From contig JAPTOF010000006.1 of the NCBI GenBank assembly GCA_028554755.1, forward strand, positions 4,024,501 through 4,088,500: a stretch of DNA of 64,000 nucleotides, written 5' to 3'. The stretch is from Cordia subcordata (taxonomy: Eukaryota > Streptophyta > Magnoliopsida > Boraginales > Cordiaceae). A program made the translations under genes and the position numbers. The notes beneath the pieces are model-generated. The model was not told where the DNA came from and did no database searches. It worked only from the letters and a program-made list of their open reading frames with translations. Shown piece by piece: positions 43,393 to 53,347 of the stretch (within the stretch, counting starts at the first letter, position 1; each line of letters begins with the position of its first letter).

Positions 43393-46300
43393 CTACAGGA
43401 AAGGGGGTAAAATCACCCATCGACGTGGATACTTGGGTCTTCCTTCCTTTCCGTCAAATAGCTGTAACGAAAATATACCCAGGGTGATTATGGAAACAAA
43501 TTAACTTAGAAGGATATTTGGTGCCAGACATGTGGATAAGAAGATATTTATCTTAGCAACACCTATCAAGCAATATCAGTGATGTCATACATCTAGAGCC
43601 TTTGCTGGTTAAGATACATTTAGTCAAAATTCATTCAGAAACTAACAAAATATATGCATAATTAAGATCTGAACACGATTCCTGATCAATTCTTTCCCAC
43701 AGGAGGAATGACTCTGTGCGGTTATTTTATTTGTGACTTATTAGGACAAATCGGCAAAACACCAAGGTTCCTCTCAAGTTCATGACATGCAAGACAGCAA
43801 AGGCACCAATCATAGAAGGCTACTTCTTTTTTTTTTTTTTGCGGGGTCAATCTTAGAAGGCTAATGAGTAAATGTACACAGATTTTTGCAAATGAAGAAC
43901 TAGGTAAATTCACATTTGCACATATGCAAGCATATATAAGGTTATGTAGTGCTCTGTGTGGCTCTGTATTTTTATAGCAGGAAGCAAGAATGGACACAAA
44001 GAACAGAGTGCATATAACTATTTTCAGAAAAAATACATGAACACATCTTTTGTGGATCCAAAATTAGTGACTAACTAAAATTTTCTTTTAGCCGGTCATC
44101 AATGATAAAGAGTAAAAGGCATCCCTCTTAAAGCTAAATGCGATCAGATGAAGTAGCCCAGATTGGTATATGGTAGCAGTTCTGTCCATGTCGATGCACT
44201 TGTATGCTTGGCATTGAGATAGAAAATAGCTAAAAATCTGATCAGACGAACAGATGGTCCACTTCTGTAAAAGCAAAATAAGATACTAATGTGCAAAGCC
44301 TAGATATAGAAGGATGCCATCAACTAAATAAAAATGCGCTATCATAGAGAAGGATGTGATGTAACTAAATGAAGTCCATTCATTTAAAAGCAGTAAAACT
44401 TATTCACCCTATGCAGAAATGCCATAATGCTATCTCTTTCGTGAAACTTTATACCCCCCAGGAATGAATATCGAAAACTTACCCTCTTTAAGCGGCGGTG
44501 CTTGGCAAGGGCCCAGTTAGTCATGATGGCAGCAGCAACAACCATGAAGACATAGCCTGCAACAGTCTGTGTGGCTATATTGAAGCCCAGCCACTGATAG
44601 ATCTCTGTTGTGTAATTTGCACATGTAACAATATTGAATAAAAAGCCACGTGGAATTTGATACCCTCCATTACCACTGGGGCTCCGCAGATTTCTCAACA
44701 AGATATGACAATAGAAGTTTGCAAGTTGACAAATCAACCCAAAACCAAACCCGATCTTCATCTGCATATCACTTACAGGTGTGTAAAGTGGGTGATTCAC
44801 AAAGTAGGCAATGAAACAGCCAAAGGCCCAGTAATAAGCACAGTTCCGGAAGACATTGGAAAGTGGCGAGGTGGCATGACTGAAACGGTGCACAAAAAAT
44901 GTCTCCAAGATACGTTTAAGGTAGTGGAAGCACCAGTAGTAGAGAGCATAAGTCTGAACTGAGTGGATGACACGCTCTCCTTTGTAGCCAAAATACTTGT
45001 ACACCGGGAAGTAGTAGAAAACTGGATACAGGAGCAGCGGACCTAGATACTCCCAAAAGAAGAGTGTGCTATACTTGACTTGAGGGCCTAAGTCCTTGAA
45101 AACTACAGTTAATTCAGACTTCCCATCACTGTACTCTTTGAGGGTCTTTTTGGAGTTGAGCACAGTAGGCTTTTCCTTTGATCCAGATGGCAGAGGGAGG
45201 ATCATCCGCTGTCTTGAAGGATAGTACTTCTTGGCTGTCAACACAAGGCATGCGTAGAAATTATTGTGCATATAATAATCAATGAGTGCAAGGAAAGCAA
45301 TCACAATAATAATATCAATATCAATTTTTGTTAGTTATTGTCTAGCTCCAGTTTCCATATCGAACAAACCCACACTTGCTTCTTGAAAACAAAAATATTA
45401 CTAATACTGCATAAATACTAACGTTTGGTGATAAATATTACTAAGCTTTCCTTTACAATTGTCCTCCTCAAAATTTATCAATATCTCCTGATCACAGGGT
45501 ACTAGAACACATCAGGCTAATTGTGGATGCCCTCACAGACCGCCAACCCCAGCATTCAGAAACTTACAAAAAAATTGCCAGTCCTAACGGAGTTGTGTGG
45601 GTTTTCTAATTCTTTGTCTTTCTTTCTGATGGACACTTGCCCTCTATTAAGATGTCAAAGCATAAGATTGTTGGTATTATCTACAGAAACCCGTAGAGGA
45701 CAAAGGCACTGCCATATAACTTTACATGTGCAATAGAACATGAAATAATTCTGAAGAAGGAAGTAATATATACAAGTTTCAAATCCCCCAAGTATTTCGA
45801 AAGTGGCAAGATTGATATCCCTTTTGGGTCAGAGGAAGTACGTCTTAGTATCACTCAAGGTGCTAATTCAAACACATCAACGCACATAAATTATTTGACA
45901 ACATAAACTTCTCCACTTGGTTAGTTAGCAGAAGAATAATGAGGTTGATAATTGTAAATTTGTAATGTATAACATGACCATCATACAAGAAAAGACACAC
46001 CACTTTTGGAAGGTCCAACAAGAGAAAGTACTGCATAATCAGCAGAAGCTAAAGAATGGAACAACAAGTACACTAAGTATAATATAAGGCAATTGCTAAA
46101 ACGCAGTTGCATGAGTTTAAAATTTCAGAGTCTTCCAAATTAAGTACGAAGTTCTTCCTTTGTTTTTCATTATTCTGGATTTTGCAGGAGAAGACTACTT
46201 CTATACCTTTCCTAATGGTGACAAGATGATCAAGCTTTCTTAAACAGCCTGGTAGACAAGAACCAATGTTAGGGGAATGAATTTTTACCCAACGTGACTG

Positions 46301-47192
46301 ATTTGATCAATTCAAGCAGCAAAAGCTGAATCTATAAGAGTTTTAAATGGTTTAAGTGCTCAATGTAATTACTTCAAACTTCTCCTTCCCATCTAATATG
46401 AAATTAGGACAAACTCATCATTTGAAAAACTGGCTAATTATAATGTACTCCTCGATGTATAAAGGGGCCACTTCACTCGGGATAGAGTCTCACCCCTGCG
46501 TAGTCTAAGCTTTGTGCGTCGAGCTTTAAAGTCTCTTCCATGGATGGGTGCAAACATTGAAAACAAGCAAAATTCCATACTTATGATGTGTTTCGGAATA
46601 AGCTTATCATAGATGCTTATCCTATTGACGTAAATGAGGCAATGTTCATTGTTTTTTTTCCTGTAAGAAATCTCTTATCACAAGCATTTTTATGAAAACC
46701 CAAAACAAACCATACCTTTTATCTTATAATATACATAAGCGATCCATCCTTAACATATTTTTTACAACTATGGCTAAGACATCTTATAACAAGCATCTTA
46801 TGACAACTCAAAATAAATCATACTTCAATGAATGCTTCAATTAACATTTACCAAAAGAATGGGACAATCAAATCACAATCGCTCCACAAATCATGACCAA
46901 TCATCACAATAATTAACACTCATTAAAAGAAGCACCACTAGTCACACTTACTTCGCTTGTGAATTGCATCCTGCAAATCAGCAACAGCGGCCTACAAGAA
47001 CAAAAACACACAACACCTAAATAACACACTAAACTTCTTCTTTAAAAAAAAAAAAAAAGCAAATCCCGATTTTTTCAGCTCAAACAAAAATCGACCCACT
47101 ATAGAAAAACAACGAAAACTTACAGTATCACTGAGCTCAAGGCCACCCTTTATCAACTCCCTTCCATTGCGAGTGACAACAGTCACCTTCAT
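43393..47192 (-). CDS. ECR: Very-long-chain enoyl-CoA reductase (ECR/CER10, TSC13 type), four exons, 309 aa
   Basis: Last step of the ER fatty acid elongation cycle, reducing trans-2-enoyl-CoA for waxes, sphingolipids and storage lipids. Exons (minus strand): 47124-47192, 46952-46991, 44483-45234, 43393-43461; phases agree. The N-terminus ([17 protein letters not shown] to the KKYYPSRQR block) is the ubiquitin-like domain of the family. It is followed by several membrane segments (for example [15 protein letters not shown]) and the steroid-reductase core: [27 protein letters not shown] and [19 protein letters not shown]. The end [10 protein letters not shown] is the family C-terminus. Length matches Arabidopsis CER10. 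Intron 2 is long at 1.7 kb. Very high confidence. Confidence 0.96.
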
Positions 47193-47284
47193 TTTTGAGT
47201 ACGAAACAGAACCCCCGAGTTCTCTATTTCAAAGATCTATAGGAGATGAAACTTATTTAAAAAATGAGAGAAATGTGTATGAGT

Positions 47285-47309
47285 GTGGGGGGGGGGGGGG
47301 CGGGGGGGA
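47285..47309. repeat. Poly-G tract upstream of ECR
   Basis: About 22 G with one C in the plus strand, within the ECR leader or promoter about 95 bp from the ATG. Confidence 0.85.
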
Positions 47310-47370
47310 GTATTTATTGGTTGTGTTTTAGTTTGAAGTATATGTTGCGTGTTGTTGGTTGTGGCTTTTA

Positions 47371-47764
47371 GGGGCTGTTTGGATTGAGGGGAATGGGGGA
47401 AAAGGAAAGGGAATGGAGGAATTTTAGTATCCCATTTCTTATTTGTTTTGAAGGTATTCGGAGGGGTGGGTTTTGAAAAAAAAAGCAAAATCTTCTCAAA
47501 TTTTTTATTTTCAATCCTTTTAAATTGGGGTAAAATAAAGGGACAAGATTATTGAAATCTTTTACTCTCAATCTTTTACATATAAAATTTATTCCTTCCT
47601 TTTATTTTCTTCCTAACCAAACACAAGATACTCATAACTCTTTATGTTCTTTTTTCTTGCAAAAAAAACTCTAATCCAAACATGAATTACCCATTTTCTC
47701 TCTTTTCTTTTATAATCCTTTTCTTTCTTTTATTAAAATTTTCCCCTCCAATCCAAACACATCC
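47371..47764. mobile_element. MITE of a second family, 394 bp
   Basis: Begins GGGGCTGTTTGGATTGAGG and ends CCTCCAATCCAAACACATCC, an inverted repeat of about 20 bp. TTA precedes it and TAA follows. A/T- and pyrimidine-rich interior, no coding. It sits about 180 bp upstream of the ECR start. Confidence 0.65.
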
Positions 47765-48642
47765 TAATGCAGATAGGCAGCAGATAGATGCAGCCGTACA
47801 GTGTTATGGTTGCGTAAATTGAAGAAAATTAATGGAATATGGTTGGGGCAGATGAGCCAACAAAAATTTTGTACCAATGAACCACCTTTGCTTGTATCAT
47901 TAATCATAAACGGTACAAATTGTTTGTTCATTTTTGGGTCCTTTTAAATTGGTGTTTTTCATGAAAAAGTATTTTATTTGAAAAAAATATATCTTTTTTG
48001 TACTTTGGCTTGAATTCAGCTCTTTACAAAAATTAAAATTTTAATTTCTCAATTTTTTTTTTAAGTTAGAGAATAAATAGTTTTAAAAAAAGTTAATCTA
48101 GACGAGTCGTTTGTCAACAAAAGTGATGGACTTTGGTCTAGCAGGTTTTTGGAAATGTTTATAAGTTGATAATATATTGTTATATTATTTATTTTCTCAA
48201 ATAAATAAGTCTCATTTGTGTACAAGATTATAGCGCTAACTATTGAATAATACAATTTTGGTCATTTATATCTTTAATGTTTGTCCCTAAAAGGAATTCT
48301 GGTTTGATTTATGAACTAATTTCTCACATGCATGGGCTTATTAAGTAGGGCTAAAATTGTGAGATTGTGAATCGTATTCATTTCCTTGGAGAAAAATGAT
48401 CTTATGCTTTCAATTCTTGGCCAGAGGAACAAAGATATAGACGAACACTCGAATTTTAGTGGATGAATTTTATCCTATGCATGTATATGAATTTTGTGGC
48501 TGTTAATTTGAACATGGGCTTTGTGAATACAATATAGACCTTTCGCATTCATTAATTGCTCATCATACACACACGCATATAGATTTTTTCTTATGATCCT
48601 TAAGTTTTCGGTTTCATTTTACCACAAAAAGATATATATCAA

Positions 48643-48698
48643 TATAATAACAATAATAATAATAATAATAATAATAATGATAATAATAATAATAATAT
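48643..48698 (+). repeat. (AAT)n microsatellite
   Basis: About 18 AAT units interrupted by single changes. Confidence 0.9.
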
Positions 48699-49396
48699 AT
48701 AAAATTATTCCACAAGATAATATATGAGCTTTATGGTTGTCATATCACTATTTTGATGTGTTGTTATAATTGTGAGACATCATCACATATGAGCTCCATA
48801 GTTACAATGTCATATGTATAAAGTCCCACTAACATGCTACATTATATCGCACTTTGTAACATGACTTTTAATTTGTGAGCTTAAAAAATTATCAATGACT
48901 ATTCTTAATCATCTTTAATTTATGACTTTAAAGATATAACTCAATTATCCTCTCTAATTTTAAATATTTATTAAATAAAATATGGGAGAATTTTCAAGTT
49001 ATCATTAGTGTATGAATATAATAATATCACGTATATAAAATATTTAGCCAAAATAAAAAACGCACAATATACATTTATAGAATATTTTAAATAGAAATGT
49101 ACAAAATCTATATATTTATATATAATAGTGATAAAGTTATGTCACGTCATCAAATTTTAACTTTATGAAATTTATTTTTATTAATTACATTTCTTTACTA
49201 ACAAATGAGAAAATTATTCTACAAGTCTCCATCGTTTCCTTTTTTCTTTTTCAAGTTAATCCTAATTGTTAAAAAGACCCAAATCAATTCCTATTATTTA
49301 AAAAAAGTGAATATAATTCATATAATAAAATATTAATAAAAAATCTACATTTATATATTTATTTTTATATGAAATCAAACTAAAGTGATTTGTAAA

Positions 49397-50178
49397 TGCA
49401 CATTTAGCCTTTGTGGTTTTAAAATAGGTATAGAAACTCCTTGTCGTCTTCTAAAACTAAGCAGACGCACCCCAATTTGTTAACTCCGTTAGTTTTAGAT
49501 AATAGGAGGTGTAAAAAGACTAATATGCCCTTCAACTAAGGGATTAACAATGCACTTATGACAAACAGTAGGGAGTAAGGTATTATTTATCCTTTTTATT
49601 TTAATTGACAACATTAAATAATTAATAATCAAATAATTGATAGTTAATTAATAATTAATTAACAAACTAATAAAAATTAATTAAATTAGTTAACAATTAA
49701 TAATTAGTCATTAGTTAATAATTAATTAATATTAACTGAATAAATAATTGACTATTTTAATTACTCTTATGATAAAATATGAGAAAGTGTGCTTGGTTGT
49801 CATATATAATGATGGAGGAGATGGTCACTGTGCAGTCATGGTGACAGTAGAGGTTAATTTTTTCTAATTTTCTTTTTTTTAAACGAAATAAAACACGTAT
49901 ATATTTGCGATTCAATTACTTAAAATATATATATATTTTAAATTGAGGTCAAGGTTCATGTTTTTTCTTACAGATATTTTTTAAAAATGGAAAAAGAAGG
50001 GAAATCTTGACCAAACTTAAATTTATGAGCCAAAAAATAAGCCTAGTTACAACCGAGGCGATGTGTTACACTTGCCATTAAAACTAATGAAAAATCTAAC
50101 AGAGAGGGTTGAGGGTTTAGTTTCAAATAATAACAAGAATTCAGTGTTTATTTTAAAACTACAGGGACTAATTGTGCA
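49397..50178. mobile_element. Non-coding DNA transposon-like element with 30 bp inverted ends
   Basis: The left end, starting TGCACATTTAGCCTTTGTGG at 49397, is the inverse of the right end, which read backwards begins TGCACAATTAGTCCCTGTAG (50149-50178). Both are followed inward by TTTTAAAATA. The interior of about 720 bp has no open frame. Target duplication not resolved. Confidence 0.55.
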
Positions 50179-51490
50179 ATTTCCACAAACTATACAGTAG
50201 GGCATAAATATACCCAAAAAAAAAAAAAAAAGTTGTCCTCAGCACAAGGATTAGAATCATAGAAGTAAACCCCAATCTAACCATGAAGTTTCCTTGATTA
50301 AAACATGACCACCATCACCTTGGATCGCCACAAAGCTGGCAAAAACCTCTTCTCCACGTGTCAAAACAAGGGAATGGCCTCATTAAGCCCATAAGCCCAT
50401 AATAAACGATTCAGAAGTTTCATTTAATTTTCTTCCAAAATTTTGGACACACATAACATATATATGCCACGCTTCTTATTTCACGCGGTTTGTGGGTGCA
50501 GGAACGGCTTTGCTCTTTTTCAAGAAGCTGCTTGGATGACTTTTTAATTCACGACTTCACGTTGTGTTGACGCGAGGTTTATCATTAAGACGGATTTAAG
50601 AAAATTAATATAAAATATGATATGTCCGTTTCACAAAAAATAATTCGTTCGTAAAAAATATTTTACAGAAAAACAAGTTAGTTTGATGAACATTTGTATT
50701 TATATATACACATACATGCATGCATACATACATATATATTATAAAAGAAAGTTCGTGCTATATTAATTTATCACTTTTCATCATGGCATACAAATTTTTA
50801 TTTCCTTCACCAAAATAATAACCTAGTTTAAAGAATTTATTCCCAATTTCTTTATTATATAAAGTAAAGTATATGTGTTTTTGGTCAATGGCACATGGAT
50901 GTCAATGCCTTCTTTATCGATGTCTATATATTTTTCTGATTTTACTTTTCTAATTAAAATGTTATGTTCAATTACTATAGATTTCTTATTAAAAAGATGA
51001 TTAGTATTAAATATCTATTGAAAATTAAGTTTTACAAATATATTTATATTTTATCGTTTATATATAGATTATAAAAGTGTCGATTTTTAATAATAAACAA
51101 AAACACTAAAAATAATCTCTTTTTTTTTTTTTTTTCGGATGTATTACATGGATTATACTCTAGTTAGTTGGAAGACGTGTGCTAAACGTTTGCTGATATT
51201 TTCTCGGAAAATTTGCATTGTGGATTTCCCGCCAGAGACTCCATCAGTGGTTCCTTGCGGTGAAAGCAGCAGACTAGCAAACGTCATGCTCAAAAGACGG
51301 TCATCATCAACTTGTAATTGCACGCGTTTATTACTTAGCTAATTAGACCGACGCCGAATTTAATTAATTAATTAATCAATCAATCTGGGTTGACTAATCT
51401 CATCATTAAGCCTATAAATAAGTGGTGGACTTGTAGTAATCCAACATAACAAAACAAGCATAGAGACATTCTCGTTATTAGACAACAAAT

Positions 51491-52237
51491 ATGGTGGTTC
51501 CGAGGAAACATAGCGTTTGCTGTCGCGAAGAGGGGCACGATTTCGAGATCAAAAGCTTTACTGAGTTTTTCAAATGTGATGGATGCAAGCAACAAGGATC
51601 AGGGCCAAGGTACAAATGTGATCACTGTGGCTATGAGCTTCACGAGGAGTGCATGTTACCCAAGGCCATCACGTCTCACGACATTTCCGGGGGCGCCGTA
51701 TTTCAGTTTTACCCGGAGCCACAGCTGCGGTGCGGGAAACTGTACTGCAAAGATCATAGCCGGTGGTGTGATGCGTGCGGGAAGGAGGTGTTGGGGTTTA
51801 ATTACCAATCTATTGACAAAAAGTGGGATTTACATCCGTGTTGTCTCAAGCTCCAGAAGAAGCTCCCCATTGAGGACACACTCTTTGAGCTTCGTGAGAA
51901 GATCTTGTCTAGTTGCATTTGGTGCCAAGAGAAGAAGATTTCAGGTGAAAAAAGGGGGTGATCCTATGTTTCAAGGTGTCGAGATTACCATTTTCATGTT
52001 TATTGTTTGATGGAAATGGTGCATCATGTCAAGGCCTCTACAGGAGGTGACAATAATCTTGCTTTGCAGAAAATAGAGCTGCGACACTTGGCTGATGAGT
52101 CAAAAAAGAATCATAAAAGACGAAGTCCCTTTTTGAGCACCATAAAAATGTTTCTAACGACTATTTTGTCTATTCTTTTGGGAGATCCAACCGCTCTTCT
52201 CGCGAGTACTTTTATCGAATTAATCACCCACGGTTGA
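51491..52237 (+). pseudogene. DC1 (divergent C1) domain gene broken by one in-frame TGA
   Basis: Plant DC1 proteins are Cys/His zinc-binding proteins, many involved in stress and defence; specific function unknown. From the ATG at 51491, 156 codons read open to TGA 51959-51961, and the same frame then stays open to 52237. First module: HDFEIKSF with CDGCKQQGSG and CDHCGYELHEECM. Second module: CDACGKEVLGF to LHPCC. Third module starts CIWCQEKK and continues after the stop with CRDYHFHVYC. The stop replaces what is a Trp (TGG) in relatives, so a single G-to-A change explains it. The tail (LLGDPTALLASTFIELITHG) is typical of the family. A splice around the stop would need a 31 nt intron, which is too short. 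Either a recent pseudogene or a truncated allele making 156 aa. Confidence 0.8.
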
Positions 52238-52310
52238 CTTGGCCAGTGCCTCGTGAATCAGCACATTAATCACCCACGGTTGACTTGGCCAGTGCCTCGT
52301 GAATCAGTAC
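52219..52310 (+). repeat. 46 bp tandem duplication over the DC1 stop codon
   Basis: Units start at 52219 and 52265 with ATTAATCACCCACGGTTGAC and differ at a single base near the end. The first unit contains the TGA that ends the DC1 frame. Confidence 0.93.
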
Positions 52311-52499
52311 ATTTCGTTACCAGTTTCCTGTTTCAGTTCTGTAGATTGAATTTGATCCCCAAAAAAAAAAAAAAAAAAAAAAAAAAGAAGCTGTAGACTG
52401 TATATAAGTTGTTAGATTTCAATTATGTACCCAAGTTTGATAGGATCTTTGTTTTGGTGAAACCTATTGAGTCCAAGTCTATTTGATTGTGCCTATTTT

Positions 52500-52593
52500 G
52501 CAACTTATAAGCTCTTAAATAAAAAAAGTATCTTCTCACGTACTTTTTACTATTTACAGCTTATAAGCCCCAAATAAGCTTAGCCAAACAGGC
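52500..52593. mobile_element. hAT-like MITE fragment
   Basis: Contains AACTTATAAGCTCTTAAATA and GCTTATAAGCC with AATAAGCTTAGCCAAACAG at the end, the same end motif as the fragment near 25150. A 30 bp A-run (about 52361-52386) lies 115 bp before it. Confidence 0.4.
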
Positions 52594-52852
52594 TGTTCTA
52601 TCTATCGTCTGTTTCCTTAATGTACTTCTTATTCTTTTCAGTTTTCTCCATTTTCAAATTCATCATTCCAATACAATCAAGAAACGTGATATTCTAAAAG
52701 GACTCAGATAAAGTCATAAAACCATGCATGAGAGTTGATGATTGCCTGCCCAGTGCTTAAAAGAGTTTGGTGACCACAGAAGAACCATCGGCCAAAGCAC
52801 CACCTAGACGTAAAGTCTGCCGGCAGCACATATTTGAGTGCTTATAGGTATC

Positions 52853-52962
52853 TAAAATAAAAGTAATCCCTTCCCGTGTTTCATAAAATGTGCTTACCAG
52901 CACCCACAATAAACACAGCCAAACAGGCAGCATATCCAGAAAAAGAAGGTCCAAGCAGTGAA
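52853..52962 (-). other. Candidate unassigned coding exon (hydrophobic segment)
   Basis: Between an acceptor-like TGATCAG (ending at about 52985) and a donor GTAAGC (about 52893), the minus strand reads open and includes LLGPSFSGYAACLAVFIVGA, which resembles a membrane helix. I cannot link it to a gene with certainty; it lies downstream of the 53.3 kb gene. Confidence 0.25.
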
Positions 52963-53347
52963 TTTTGGCTCAATGATACGTCTACATCTGATCATGACAA
53001 AAGTAAAAAAGCAGTAACCAGAAAGAGTGAAATTCGGAATGCAGTGTACAGACTATCATGGCAGCATAATCTACTAACAGACTTCCCATTAAACAACTAC
53101 CAATGTTTGTTGATACAACTATTTCTTAGAATCATCCAGTATCCAATCGGTGGCCTATTTCTCTGGTATTAAGGAATTGCAATAACAAAATTCTAACCAT
53201 ACTTTGTGGTCAGACAAGGATGTGCCTGCGCTCAGCTTCCCCGTGCTTAACATAGTCTCTGACTATGCCGCTTCGTCAAAAATTACATGCCAGTCCCTTG
53301 CCACGTTTCCTTCCTGCTCTGTTAGTTACTCCACCGCCACTCTTCAA

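Larger units (their letters stand above)
47765..51490. other. Intergenic, AT-rich, with (AAT)n and a transposon-like element
   Basis: Contains a strongly decayed Tourist-like stretch near 47936-48113, an (AAT)n microsatellite at 48643-48698 and very AT-rich DNA at 48700-49750. A TIR-bearing element lies at 49397-50178. The DC1 promoter lies in the last 300 bp or so. No gene seen. Confidence 0.4.

Noticed and set aside
51949..51979. A short intron that would remove the DC1 stop codon
   Set aside because: The only donor and acceptor pair gives a 31 nt intron, well below the usual plant minimum.
52007..52237. 76-codon frame as a separate gene downstream of DC1
   Set aside because: It is the continuation of the DC1 frame after the in-frame TGA.
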